DNA of 64,000 nucleotides, from contig CALYLX010000096.1 in NCBI GenBank assembly GCA_944990035.1, forward strand, positions 543,617-607,616, written 5' to 3'. The stretch's first letter is position 1. Each line of letters opens with the position of its first letter. This document shows positions 20,414-32,944 of the stretch, in pieces. Origin of the DNA: Clitopilus passeckerianus (Eukaryota; Basidiomycota; Agaricomycetes; Agaricales; Entolomataceae). The notes under the pieces are model-generated. The model worked only from the letters and a program-made list of their open reading frames with translations. It was not told the origin of the DNA and made no database searches. Both the position numbers and the translations under genes were made by a program.

Positions 20414-21010
20414 ATGTTTACTACTCAGCGACTTCGCCTTCGAGCCCTCAAGGCATCCGATCATGAGCCCATTCTTGAGCTCTATAACATCACGGAGGTC
20501 GCAAAATGGATGGTTAGCCCTGGCTCCTACGTCACACCGATGTCCGAAGACAACTTCAAAGACACCTATATTAAAGGCTTCAAGGACTGCCTGATGTTTG
20601 TCACCGCCGAAAGCCTCGAGAACGGAGAGTTCGTTGGGTTCGCATGCTACATGAAGATGCAGCCCAAAAATCGAAATGCAAATTTTGGACTCAGTATCAG
20701 CCCCAAATACCAGACTCAAGGCTACGGGAGGGAGTTGACGAAGTTTATGGTGGACTACGCTTTCCATAACTTGGGAGTTCATAGAGTATCACTGGGAGTG
20801 TTCAGCGGTAATGACAGAGCTATTGCGATGTATAAGAAAGTGTAAGTTTCAGTGTCCATAATCAACTAGTGGCTTGACTAATTGCTTTGTAGGGGTTTTA
20901 TTGAAGAAGGTAGGATAAGGAAGTCAATCTGGTTTGAAGGGGGTTGGAGAGACGAGGTCGTGATGGGAATACTTGAAGAGGAATGGACGAAAAGCCTGTC
21001 GAAAGAGTAA
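20414..21010 (+). CDS. GNAT family N-acetyltransferase
   Basis: Two exons (20414-20841 and 20893-21010) give 181 residues, about the usual length for a single GNAT domain of the RimJ/RimL type. The start FTTQRLRLRAL is typical of that subfamily. The acetyl-CoA-binding motif A is NFGLSISPKYQTQGYGREL, and the C-terminal part is GVFSGNDRAIAMYKKVGFIE. The acceptor substrate (protein N-terminus, amino acid or small amine) cannot be told from sequence. Presumably soluble, with no targeting signal. Confidence 0.85.
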
Positions 21011-21785
21011 CTACCGACTCTTTCGCATATTTGGTGCCCGACGGAGAGGAAAGTATGAGGAACACGTTATCTTGATGCTGCAGCTGATTCCAGGTTCTGT
21101 TACAGGGAAGATATCGACGTCTGCATATCTACATTTGTCGTGTCACGGGGATGAGAATACATATACATTCTTTCAGACCTCCTAATTGATCACTCCGCAC
21201 CAGAACCGAATGGAACTCAATGACAAGGGAAGACGTCCGAACGAATGTAATCTCTTGATGGAAGAGTGGTCGCAGTACATCATTGATCCCTGACGATATT
21301 CTGGGCAAAGATCATGATAGTTTTCAGGCAAGGTGATCCGTCTCAGCCATGCACCACCTTAAAGGCTCTTAACGGCTGCAGAAAGATACTGGGGCTGCGG
21401 GACCTTACCTTGATATGGACACACTGCCATGGTCACCCGCCCGAGGTAAGCTCATAGATTGCTCTGTCGTCCCATTAATTGATTGATCATCGATAGAAGT
21501 GGAACATCGTATTTTTGAGCAGAGCTACCCGCCAGGTCGTCACCCTACAACACAATGACATATCAAACTGTATCATGGAGAACGATCGCGCCCGAGGCCT
21601 ACCTTGCTTAATTGCAGATAAACCAGTTACTTGTGCTTCTCATATCAACAATCCTCTGCCTGGGGCCGACCTCTGTATCCTCAAAGAACGAAGGAACGTC
21701 CCACGTTTGATGTATCCAGCTGGCTAGTATATCAGGGCTTCGACATTCGTTAAAACTGCGAGATCTTCATCCTTGGGCACTCAGG
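21011..21785. other. Intergenic
   Basis: 0.8 kb with no supportable gene. It separates the GNAT gene from the membrane-protein gene and presumably holds the latter's promoter. Confidence 0.45.
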
Positions 21786-23222
21786 ATGACGCCCGACGAA
21801 GTAGAGTTCCTCAGACGTTTTGGTGGACTGGTTCTACCTTCAACGCTGGTGCCCCCCGCCATTGGTATCGTTGTATATGGTGGGCAATCTTCAGTTTCTC
21901 GAACTCTAGTACGCTGGACAGGAACACACTTAGGCCTATCCCTCCCCATCTTCGCATATGCATTCTCAACGATGAGGTATGTATAACGCTGCATAATCAA
22001 CTTCCTATACTTCGATGCTGATCCCAGCGGTCATTCAGATTGCGTGCGTCCACACGAGCTACGAAGATCCTGCTTGCGACAATTTTAACGGCATTTCTCA
22101 TTGCAACGACGAGCGTCTGTGCGAACATCGCTTCTCTTGCGTTGTACAGCCAGACACCCAATACACTTGTCCAGCTACATCTCTCTGGAGAGACTGCGGG
22201 CGACATGAACATGAAGCACTCCTTTATCCTCAACACAATTCAAGGGTGGTGCTCGTCGTTGGCCGTCTGTACTCGCCTCATCCCAAGAGAGACGTGATTC
22301 TGATATCTCATGCCCTCAGATTATTGTCAGCGATGCTGTGGTATTCTGGAGAGCTTGGGCATTGTTCTCCCAGAGCAAATGGGCCATGGTTCTGCCGGCT
22401 TGGTTGTTTGTGGCATCTCTGGGTATGATATGGCTCCCTAACATCTAAACGTTCGCTGACGAAGTAATGACTAGGGACATGCCTGGGGACAAACATTCTC
22501 GCTTCCAATTTCTCGACATGGCTAGCGTGGTCCGAAGGCCAAGGACCTTTGGTTGTCAGTAGACTGAATTTAGCCAATGGATGGTTGTCGTTTCTGACTA
22601 ACCTGTCCTGCACGGCTCTGGTGACTTTCAGACTATGGTATCTCGTTTTGGTAATCTCTGTACGCTTAATACTGAATACAGGCCTTCAGGAGATATAAGC
22701 GTTTCCTCGGTAGGAATCAGGTCCTTGAATCTTTACACTCTCCAGTTCATCAGACTCTCTACACTATCGTGGAATCGGGCTCCGTATTCTGCACAATACA
22801 GGTATGACTGCCCACCGAACAGATCACCATAGTTATATTGAAGCTTTTAGGGCATTGGTATGATATTACAACATCTGGCACAAGCAGGCTTGATTGCAGA
22901 TCCGTCATACTTGGCGTACCCGTGTCTTCTTCAATTCATTTTTTCACTATCTGTACGTGCCTATGTATCTCCCAGAATCTTGACTAAGTGAGCGGTACAG
23001 GCGTCTTACCCTGCCGTCGTCATTGTCCTAGTTCACTCACGCAAGGTGACACTCGACAACCATAATATTAACACGCTTTATGATCGGGCTATCGATCACC
23101 TGCCGAAGTCACTCCTTGCCCCAGAGAGAATGCACGATAGTCAAGTAACTCTCGCTGGCGACATACCTCAGCTTCCGCCCCTGATATTTAATGACACTAA
23201 TCTGAAGGAGGTACCAGTTTAG
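21786..23222 (+). CDS. Multi-pass membrane protein of a basidiomycete-expanded family
   Basis: Seven exons (21786-21980, 22028-22264, 22320-22422, 22475-22650, 22682-22801, 22851-22952, 23001-23222) keep phase throughout and give 384 residues. About seven hydrophobic segments are visible, including ILLATILTAFLIATTSVCA, MVLPAWLFVASL, LSFLTNLSCTALVTF and CLLQFIFSLSASYPAVVIVL. The segment SDAVVFWRAWALF and a loop of the form RYKRF...VESGSVFC are typical of a large, functionally uncharacterised Agaricomycete family. The C-terminal tail is soluble. The intron at 22651-22681 would be only 31 nt, short even for this genome, so that junction is the weakest. Function unknown; a receptor-like or channel-like role would be speculation. 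Confidence 0.72.
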
Positions 23223-25545
23223 CGTGTGTGGCTTAATGATATAGTCGTAGCCCACGCACATCTGTACGATCATGTACTTAGATATATACATGGTTTCAGA
23301 ATACCTAAAATCGAAAAGTTTACCCACCGTTAGCGCGGCGGTAAATCTTCCTAGCGGTCGCCGAAGTGGTGTTGATCGTCACACAGTGATGATACCGGGT
23401 CCATTGACAGTCGACCAAAGCCAGGGTGCCAGTTCAAATGAGCAATTCAGGGACCAACTCAAAGTTCCAGTCAAGGATACTGAGCGCTGAGCAGTTAGTA
23501 GTTCACGGGGCCAAATATATCAGGACTTGTCTGTGCTCACGGAAGTTCCCGACTTAGATTACACAAACGTCTCAGCTGAATCTAAATGATTAAATACGAA
23601 TGTTAGGTAGCTCTCGAAGGAAATATGGGAATTTCTCTTGGTTTTCCAAATGAATAGCATTCTGTAATCTACTGGCTTTGCGATGCAATTTTCTAACTGA
23701 ACGATCCTCTTAGCATGCTTGAAGCTGACGGTGGACGCCCCCGTCAACTGAGGAGTTTGAACCACAACAAAGTTGGTCTTGGTGTTCTTGGAATTACCCA
23801 GCGCTACCGAATGCCACCCATACACTACAAATGACGAGCTGCGCTGTCTCCAGCGCCCCGCCGGTATGTCTCCCCTCACACGTTGACTCCATAACCACGA
23901 TGCAAAAGGGGATGTTACTGAGCACTCGAACAACGTAGCTACCATTGCGACTCTGTATTTTCCGCCGGATTTATAGGTGAGTTCTTAACGGGTCGTTGTG
24001 TTTCGGTCTACCGATTGGGTAGGTCTCGTTTAACTAGAGCCCAGTGATAGAAGGCCCGAACAGAAGGTGCGGGAGAAGGGGGCAGGTTGGAGGGGAGAGT
24101 TATGGGATGGAAACCGACGGGAAAGTCACCAGTATAACAGTTCTTATGAGGGTACTGTAGGTGCACAGAATATCACCCAGTTTTGTCACCTCTCCGAACC
24201 CAGCAACTTGCAGGCTTGACAACCTTCAAGCGTAGCAGCGCCGAGTCCCGCCTACGCTAGAGGGCACACTGAGCTACCGGACCAGGCAACGCTTGCGCCT
24301 CAAGCGCTAGTCACTATCGCTGCTCTCGAATAACATATTCAATACCAGCCGTGACCTCTCACTAATTTTCGGAGCCTACGACAAGACCCTACCCACCACT
24401 GGCATCACTAGACTTAGCCACCTTTTTACACGCCGAGCACGGCAATGGCAAGAGGCGATTACCACTTCGATAACAGCATCAAACCTTCATGCCTCTGGTT
24501 CAGGATCTTTCTGGACGTTCTACATGAGAATTCTCGAAAGCAGCAGACACAATAGCTCATATGGACATAGAAGGGGGTGCTACGTCCAACATGTTGCATG
24601 GGGTCGGGGATAGCTAATATTTCCGAGCACAAATACAGCGCTCCTTGTGTGCCGGGGAGTGGCTTCCACCCCTACAGATGTCACCAGATATTTTCTGTAA
24701 TCAACCTAAGAAAAACCGACCATACCAATTTAACCGTCCGACCCTTCAGAAGCTCGAGGCTCGTGTAAGGACGGCCCCCGATATCAATCGGAAATCCGAC
24801 GAGATCCATGTGCTTCATATCATCCGCCCTCCCCATTCCATTCGCAGGTGAAGAGATAGGCAGGCAATACACCGCTCGTCCCAGAGGTTTGAAGGGGGAT
24901 AGATGAGTCGGTCATCACCGGCATGCAGCCTACCCCCTCAGCCTGCTTTCCAAGATAGCCTGGGGGCTCCTTTGGAATAAAATGACACCACATGTTTCTG
25001 TTTCTCATGACACCTTCAATAGTGGGGTGTAGTACTTGCGCTCCCATTATGTGGTGATCGACCCGAAAGAATGTTAGAACTATAGATGATGCTTTTTCAG
25101 CATGTTGTAGAACAATGCCGTCATGCCGTTTTAACAGTTTTGCCTTTGTCGTCGTCGCATATGTCAATCCAAAACGTATAGGCTCGGAGGCCAGGGAGAT
25201 CCTCCGAATCCGGGCAAATCAGATCAGAGTTATCATCAGACGCAAGCGATTAGAGGGTGGTCTGGTGAGGTTGTTTGAATTATGGAGGTTAGCAGGTGGA
25301 AGAAGAGGGCATTTTGACATATGCGGGTTTGTGTAATTACGCTCACCTCCGTTAAAATAGTACGAAAGCTGGATTGATGACTCGATATAGCCGTAAGGGT
25401 CAAAAATCGGAAGATCAGTATTTTTGAACAGCAGTCTAAAAATAGGACATGTCAGGCTGAGGCTATTTTAGGCGTTGTTGTTCATAATGATGATCTCGTC
25501 AACGAGGTAAGGGGAGGCGTATCAGCAGACTTATATATACTTGCG
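23223..25545. other. Long intergenic stretch
   Basis: 2.3 kb in which no gene could be supported. The longest frames (about 115-130 codons, minus strand near 23559-23945 and 24820-25167) have no recognisable motif, coding-like composition or splice context. No tandem repeat or element end was seen. Confidence 0.4.
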
Positions 25546-26397
25546 ATGGGCCATGACAAGCGTCGCGGCTTGCGAGCCCGCCGCCCATTACCGCCAATGA
25601 TACCAAGAGCAAAACGATCACCACTCACTTCCTTTCTCGTGACGATATACAAGCTTGGTATATTTCCGATCATTGCCTTGTGGACAGTTCTAGAGCTTGT
25701 CGCTGGATTGCTGCTTGGGGTCCTGGCGCTACCGTGGACACTTCATTATTACTCCTCCAACCACGGACTCCTGTACAGCGATAGAAAACTTACCAGGCGA
25801 CACGCAGAACATATCCAACACACGAACAACGACGTTAATGCGATGATGCCCTACCTTACCCGACGTACAGCACATTCACATGCAGCTGTCGCGTTTTATC
25901 CTCATGATGCAGAGGACTCATACTGCTGCTTTCCGGGGAAGGGGTCTTTCGAGACCGCTTACAGCTATCCAAGCCTCTCCAAATTGTTCATGGCTTTGGA
26001 CGAGGCTGGATGGACCCGAGAAGTAGTCTACGATCTCTTCGCCGAGATGGCTTCAGATCCAGAAGCCCGACGAGACATCACAGCAGTAAAGAGACGCGCC
26101 TGCAGAGGTGGCATTCTTCGAAGAACAGGTTCTGTGCCCCCATACCACTCACAATGCCTAATCGCATGGACAAAACCACCGCCAGCCATGCTCAAAGCTA
26201 ACACTGATCAGACCGTCGTGGAAGTGGATATGTCAAGTGCAGCATGGGTTCTGGCTGGTGGTGCCGTCCTTCGGCCGAAAAACGAGCAAACCTTGTGCGC
26301 ATTGGAGAAGCTTAACGGGCAGCTGGACATGTGGAAGTTTGTCACGAGTGAGGATAATTTCAGGGAAAAGGGGTGTTGGCAGTATGTGGTCCTTTAG
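25546..26397 (+). CDS. Hypothetical one-TM protein, intronless
   Basis: A single uninterrupted frame of 283 codons from the ATG at 25546. The N-terminus is basic (RRGLRARRPLPP and RAKRSP), followed by a hydrophobic segment (residues ~37-62, LGIFPIIALWTVLELVAGLL). The remaining ~220 residues are soluble, so it looks like a type II or tail-out membrane protein. Frame length, codon regularity and the basic-then-hydrophobic start support a real gene. No domain was recognised. Being intronless is unusual beside its neighbours. Confidence 0.6.
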   Translation: MGHDKRRGLRARRPLPPMIPRAKRSPLTSFLVTIYKLGIFPIIALWTVLELVAGLLLGVLALPWTLHYYSSNHGLLYSDRKLTRRHAEHIQHTNNDVNAMMPYLTRRTAHSHAAVAFYPHDAEDSYCCFPGKGSFETAYSYPSLSKLFMALDEAGWTREVVYDLFAEMASDPEARRDITAVKRRACRGGILRRTGSVPPYHSQCLIAWTKPPPAMLKANTDQTVVEVDMSSAAWVLAGGAVLRPKNEQTLCALEKLNGQLDMWKFVTSEDNFREKGCWQYVVL

Positions 26398-27426
26398 AGG
26401 TGGGTCTCCTCGACTTTACTTGATTGCTGAGTATTCATGCTGAGTGTCTCCTTCCGATCTTAGGTAGTACACCCTCAGGAGTTCAAGCTACGTTACGACC
26501 CTAGAAACGATCAAGCATCTATTTCAGTCACTTTCCGGAGCGCATTCTGAAGCATGGGTCCCTCGCGGGTGAGGGAAATTCCAGTCTGGCCCTCAAGCTA
26601 TTCTTGAGAACGGTGGTCAGGAGTTGGAAACCAATTTTGGGGATTAAAGGTGTATTTTGCGTTCCTGGAAACCCTCGTGTTTTGTATCGTACCTAATCAC
26701 CGATGTTCGGATGGTGTATTTTTACATTCTGAGATGACCTACACGTTTGCTACACACCTTGATTACTCACACACTTGGGAGTCGAAATGCAGGTCGAGGA
26801 ATTCAGAAAAGAAGCACTTTCGGAGTACGGGCCGTCGAGCTAGGAATAAACGCGCCACGACTGTTATGTAATTAGGTGACCAGGTCGACCAATCGTATCA
26901 TCCTCCTCACGCAAAGCAGAAGCATCATAGAAACCAAAGGGTTGGTGGTGTGTATTGGTCGCCAAAGGAGCAAGCATGCTGTCCACACTTTTGAGTAAAC
27001 GATACGTAATGGTGATGTATGCAATGTCGTAAATCAATAAATACAATGCTAAATGTGAGGAAAGCCCGATGTCAAAGAGAGGTAGGAGACGTCCAAGAGA
27101 TGTTGATATGTCCTTGAATAGATTGGAATAAAAAGATTCGAGAGATTGGAAAGGAGAGTGGTAACAAAGCAGATATCCACGATAAAGATTAGAGTCAAAC
27201 TTTGTTGTAAGAAAATTAAGAAATAGCAGTAACGAGAGAAGGCTAGACGGATAGCGAGATTAAGGGAGAGATAGGGCATAAGGGAAGACTCGTGAATGCC
27301 CAGAACGGGTTATAGGCTGCGCAGACAGTATAATGGAATGTTTGAGGAGGCCCTGCAGATGTTGTCAGTAAACGTACACAAGAGTTGACAGAAATTAGCA
27401 TACATAGCTCATTATATCGTGCTTGG
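26398..27426. other. Intergenic between convergent genes
   Basis: Lies downstream of both the one-TM protein (plus) and the Ser-rich protein (minus), so it should hold their 3' ends. No gene recognised; the stretch around 26990-27250 is AT-rich. Confidence 0.45.
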
Positions 27427-30241
27427 TCATGCACCAGCAGCAACAGCCTTCCTCTTCCCTATCCCACCGAACAGGGAACTCAGCTTTCCCTTGAACCCCT
27501 TCCTCTCCTTCTCCGGCACCACAACCCTCGGCGTGTTCACCACATACCCATGCGTGTAATCTGACCTCGCAGCTGAGTGTTCCCTCGATGGTCCAGGTGT
27601 AGGCAACCCCAACATATTCCCTTTAACAGGCGTTGCAGCCGAAGTCGTCCTCCCACGAGTGAACTTTGAGGCAATGGGCGTTGATGCGTCGTCCACAGGC
27701 GAAACACTGTTGATGGGCATCTCGGCATCGTCATGTCCACCACTCGAGCTACTTGTGCTCCTTGTACTGCCGGCCCCCTCACTTGAGGTCCCATCCATGC
27801 TCGACGAGCTGTCCGGCGGTGTAGGCAGTGGCACTTGCAAGCCACGCTTCTGCTTCTCTTTCTCCTGCCCTTTCGTGCTCTTCCCCCTCACAAGGTTCTG
27901 CGAAGCAGGCTTTGGTGGTAAAGGTGGAGCGAAAGAGGAAGGCAGCGATGACGAGACATAGTTATTCCGCTGCAATCCAGCTGCTTCCTGCCTCGACCCA
28001 GCCCCAAACCTCGGTATCGCAACCCCGCCGATGGGTAAATGACTTCTTCTCTTCGGATTGGGCGTAGCTGGAGCTGGAATCTCGGGAGCCTCGTCATGTA
28101 CCGGAGTCGTAGCACCACTCGATAGCGGACTGGACCTAACCACCGACGACTTTGCCGACCCAGATGTTGATCCACCAAACGGGTTCACCATTGCACCAAT
28201 GCTGGTGCTGGAAACGCTGGCTGACTCCAAGGACTCCGAGTTGACAACCGACAGTGGGGGTGCTGAAGCTGGCAGTCCGCCCGCAAGAAAGGGCTGTCTC
28301 CCCCCAGGTAGTCCGTTTCCCCCTGCAACAGGAGCAGGTAGAGGTGGAGGTGCATATCCGTCTGGGCTGGCACTAAGACCGCCACCTGAGTTGGGAGCGA
28401 CGATCTCAACCTCTCCGCCTCTCCCAATCCACGCCCTAGGCCAGTTCACCGGAGCTACATTGCCTCCAAACGCTGGTTCATCTTCATCTGCGCCAGCTCC
28501 ACCGCCTGCAATACCATCCGTAGCTCCCTGCAGAATCAGCTCACCAATGGTCGGGTGACGTGAGGAGGAGGACGATAGAACGGATGAAGAAGACGGGGAG
28601 GAGCCGAGGACACCTGCTGCAAGGACATATGGGACTATGGCTTGACCACCTGAACTGGTGGTGTCTCCGGAAGGTGGATTGATGCTGATGCTTATGGCAG
28701 GAACACCACCGGGAGGGCTGTTGTTGAGGTAACTTCTTCTCTTTTGCTGTGGGCTGGACTTGGACAGGGGCGAAGGTGTGAGTGTAGCTCCGTTGTTCAG
28801 ACTGTTCAAACCAGTGCTGCTGGGCATGCTCGGCGTGAGAGGGAGTGACGAAGTAGAAGATGATGTCGAGGTGGAGGGTGGATATGCATAGGATAGAAGA
28901 AATTGCTCAATGCTCTGTACCAATTTCGATTTTGTCGAAGGTCCAAAAGGTTCGTAGGCCCGTTCTTTCCCCTTTGAGGCTCCTAGAGTCATCCCCCTCG
29001 AAGGGCCTGGAACGCCATTCGGGCTGCAAAAAAATCAATACTGATGTGGGTAGGGCGCATATAGTGAGGGCTTGCACTGACTTGAAACTCGACAAACCAG
29101 AGTCATATGTCCTGCTCCGTCTCCGTTCGTGTGAGAGGGGATGGGAAGGGGGCAATGGTAGTACACTGGTCCTCGTAGATGCCGAGTACGGCAGGACATG
29201 GATCAAATGCGGCCGTTTCACGGATCCTTGGACCTTGTTGGCGACAAAGGATTCGACGCTGGGGCTCACTCGCAACGAAGGAGGTGAGGATTGCGAGTGG
29301 TCATAGGATCCGGGCGGACTCGAAAACAAGGTTGAAAGCCTGGATCTCGAGCGATTCGGCGACGAGGTGGGGGAGGTTGACGTTGAACCACCACCTACGA
29401 GGGATGTAAACGACAAAGATGAGAGAACGGATTGACGATTCCGTTTCCTGTTGCTGGTCCCACCATAAGGCGAGCTCGATGTTGGTGGGGCCAAGAAAGG
29501 CCCAGCAAGGGTGGTTACGAGTACTGAGTGCTTCAACAAAGACTTGTCGGGCAGGCCTGCTGGAAGGAAGTTTATCAACGTGCTGAATTGAGCCTGTCCA
29601 GTGGCGTTTTTGCTATTCGCCTTGGCCTGCTTGAAACTCGAACGCGACGAGAAGCGAGAGGACGATGATGAGGCGGTAGATGATAATGTTGATACGCTGT
29701 CATTGTCTGAATTGTCCTCCCTATCCTCGTTGGAGGAATTTGAGGAGAGTTGCTGTTTTTGCTGGTGCGGTCGCTGCTGCTGTTGGGGGATGGCAGCTAG
29801 TTCGGGTTCCTCGCTTATGCTAAAGTCGCCGCCAGGGAAAAGTTCCGCCAGTTGCTGGATCCTAGGTTGTGGGAGTAGCGCTGTCTTCCACGAGTGTGCA
29901 ACGCGGGATGCACGGTCAAGTAAGTTCACCAGGCGGATAGCACCTGAATCATGTATGTGCAGTGGCTCTGGTAATCTCAAGACAATAATCGACGGCCCTG
30001 ACGATGACGACGTTGGCCTGGGTACCGGCGGCGGTGTATGGGTTGCGATGATTAGCAATGAGTTGGCAAGCAGGGTGGATGTTGCAAGAGGTGCTAGGTC
30101 AGCATGCGACGGTGCCCCGAGGATGAGAATGACCTCCTGGGGTCGTGAGGATGGGCCTTGCGAAGGTGGCAAAGCAACTCGCCATGGTTGTGGCCCAAAT
30201 GGGTCAAGAGGCAGGCGAGGGCGAAAGACGTCGTTTGGCAT
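27427..30241 (-). CDS. Large Ser/Pro-rich, mostly disordered protein
   Basis: Two exons (29082-30241 and 27427-29023) join in phase to give 918 residues. The N-terminal ~130 residues look folded (FRPRLPLDPFGPQPWRV, EVILILGAPSHADLAPLATS, PSIIVLRLPEPLHIHDSGA). After that the protein is dominated by Ser, Pro, Gly and Gln runs, including a Gln-rich patch (QQQQRPHQQKQQ) and a long poly-Ser patch. The C-terminus is basic (KGFKGKLSSLFGGIGKRKAV). The ATG at 30241 was chosen because the in-frame extension to 30274 starts with TTG. No catalytic domain was recognised. Long antisense frames here are by-products of the GC-rich Ser codons. Function unknown. Confidence 0.75.
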
Positions 30242-32510
30242 CGAGGTCAACGACGTCGCAAGCAGTGAAGGCAACTTTGAGGCCGATTTGGACGACGAGG
30301 ATGACGGGAACGGCAGAGAGGCACAACGACAATGAGGATGGGAAGCAATAGAATGGAATTATTATTAAATCCGTTTATTTTTCCTGTCGGACTCGGATTT
30401 GGGAATGTCGTCACTGATTTGTCCTTGGCTACATGTGCGTTCCTATCAATTCCGCCGAGCCAATGCCGTCTATTCTTATCCAACATCCTAAACTTTATTC
30501 ACCGTCGTTTGTGTCTTTGCTATCGTTGATAATGCTCTGTTCATTGCCTACAACGTTGAAGAACCATCAAGTCAATACTGTATGTTCTTGTCATAGACTC
30601 CACCCGCGTTTCCGCCACCGCTGGGACCCTACGATCGTCTCTTTGGTCCCGGCCATCAACCCGTCCACGCGGCTCAGAGCACCCGATCCTCTTTTTACTG
30701 CGCAGCCGTCCAGCGCCACTCTCATCATATCTTGTAAGTTACCTCTATCCTATACAGTTGCTTACAAGCTTTCCGAACATAGAGATGTGTACCTACGCGG
30801 ACTTGAGTGATCAGAATGACGAGATACCGTTTTTCCTTCCTTGGCCATAGCAATCCGTTCTTGTGCACACGTGAACCGAGGAAGAGATAAGCTCCCAAAG
30901 CTAAGCCAACAGGCAGCAGGCATACATAGAAGAGTGTCAACTCAATTCATTCATTCATTACAGTACCTGCTAGGATCGGCATAGTCTAGGCAGAACCCCT
31001 CCATCAATGATACACTCCAAATCGAATGTATAACGCGTGTTTTGATGCCAAAAACATACATTCCCTACTCTAAACAGGAATCCTTGTGGGTCGAAGCAAG
31101 GTCAACTGGACACGCGACTCGTAATGTCCGCGCTGGACCTCTCGTTTATCTTCCTATATTTCTATTGTACAAGGCTGTACGCGGTCAAGTGCAGCAGTCA
31201 TGAGGATTCCATCCACCTTGATCCTTCTCCAGAGAAATGTTCGGGCCACGTAGACCCCAGACTCCCGGCCATCCCCGCCATCGAGTCTCAAGATCGGAGA
31301 GGAGCAAGACCTCTGAATTCGCAGATTCCGAGTCTGACCATTGAACATTTCAAGTTGAACGCTACGAGCGACGATCAAAAATTCCAATTCATTCCCACAA
31401 TCTAATCTCCTCCGACTAAAAACCTCAGGGTTCATTGACAGCAACCTCACACGTTCCCTAGACTAAGCCGGAAGCCCTCCCTTCCTATACACGAGAAATT
31501 TGTCAATGAAAGAAGCTAGGGTCGTAAGACGCTCGAACAGACACGTTCGAGTGGCTGGTGGCATTGGCGAGCTGTATTGGGCCTAGATGCCACTGTCAGT
31601 CCATGAGCACCGAGATCCGATGCTAGGTGAAAGGCGTGTTTCTTACTCTTGTATCATGACTGACGAGCTTCTACAACTCCCAGTGGCCCAGCTTGAAATT
31701 GGGTTTGACGTTCGTGAGACACTTCAGTTCCGTTCGTAAATCGAACGAAACATTTCCAAGGTGGCGCCAAGTAGTAACGAAACCTACTTACGAAACCATG
31801 GTCGATTACTAAATTCTGACATTGTCCAAGGCGCGTCGATGTACAGCCAGCAGCTCCCGAAGCTCCCGACTCCTCGTGGGTTCCATTTACGCCCGTTATG
31901 AATCACACCCACTATCCAGCCCAAAAGACACCCCTTTCTGACGTAGCTTATCGCACCCCAGGCCTACAGACCCAAATACACTGGAGCCATCATGAGAGAG
32001 TACAAAGAGCAAGCCGCCTTGCCGGACCGGTGCCGTTCGTTATACGATATGAGTTGAGGTGAGAGAGCAATCAAATGATGACGCCAGTCCACGGAAGTAA
32101 TTGCACAATGAGAGAAGCTCAAAGCCGGGGTGGCAGGACACGGCAGCCAAGAATAATATCGAGACGGAGGAATAGTTCCATATCTCCATGCTTCAGTTGC
32201 TTCTGCAAGCGGGAGTCTCCGATGGCGGTGTTTTGGAAACCAAGATCTCTGAAGCAGTACAGGTAAGAGAGGAAGTAATTAGTTTGGGCGGGCCGTGTTT
32301 CCTTAATGTTTCCTCTGGGCGAGGAACCGTTCAAATCAGAGCACATCGTCGGTCTCTTCGAGAAAAACGTGAACGAACTTGAAGGTCAAGCGTCACTGGC
32401 ATCTTCTGTCTTTGTTAGATCTACAAAGGGGTGGAATCCTATACGATAGTCATAATAAGTCGATCAGGCCCGACGACACTACAAGAAAACTGAAAGGTAG
32501 TGAAGGTGAT
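30242..32510. other. Gene-poor region
   Basis: 2.3 kb without a supportable gene. The left end holds the upstream region of the Ser-rich gene. The sequence gtcgatcaggcccgacgacac near 32459 already belongs to the duplicated block described at 32511 and 37369, since a near-identical string occurs near 37311. Confidence 0.45.
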
Positions 32511-32881
32511 CTCTAGAATCACCAATACCGTCTCGTCATCCCAGGTCCTGGCATGTGAGACCCTCTTTTCGGTAGCAGATCTGTCATCCCGACCCCTCTG
32601 AAATAGGCGCTAGAAGCATCGCCGCTACCCATGCCACGAGCTCCACTCACTGACAGGGTGGTCATTATCCTGGACATTGACGAAGCACACCAGCTTGTTT
32701 TATCAAGTAGCTCCAAGCCTTGCCTACCAAGAGCGACGAGATGGTTAACCAACCATTATGTCCTTTGCTGATCATCTGTTCTGTTTAGAGTTTGGTTGGT
32801 CCGGGGCTCGTGGAATTGGCCATGAAGTCGACGTCGCGACACGACGCGCATCGGAAATCGGATGTGTTACGTTTCTTCCAG
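32511..32881 (+). repeat. Repeat X, copy 1
   Basis: One of three direct copies (also 33812-34166 and 37369-37640). Shared signatures in order are tctagaatcaccaatacc (copies 1 and 2), gatctgtcatcc, cccctctgaaataggcgcta, ctccactcac followed by gacagggt, and agccttgcc; copies 1 and 2 also share acgacgcgcatcgg near their ends. Copies differ by scattered substitutions. No ORF is conserved between them. Confidence 0.8.
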
Positions 32882-32944
32882 ATACCATTAACCCACTCCA
32901 GAAGTTGAGAAGGCCTCGGGATCGATTCCGCGGACCCCTGCTCT

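Noticed and set aside
23559..23945. 128-codon minus-strand ORF as a gene
   Set aside because: No motif, no splice context and ordinary intergenic composition; nothing supports it beyond length.
27659..28558. Long plus-strand ORFs opposite the Ser-rich gene
   Set aside because: They are antisense shadows of GC-rich Ser/Pro codons; the minus-strand frame is longer, splices correctly and has consistent phase.
29601..30335. 244-codon plus-strand ORF
   Set aside because: Antisense to the N-terminal exon of the Ser-rich protein; its Asp/Glu/Ser-rich sequence has no independent support.
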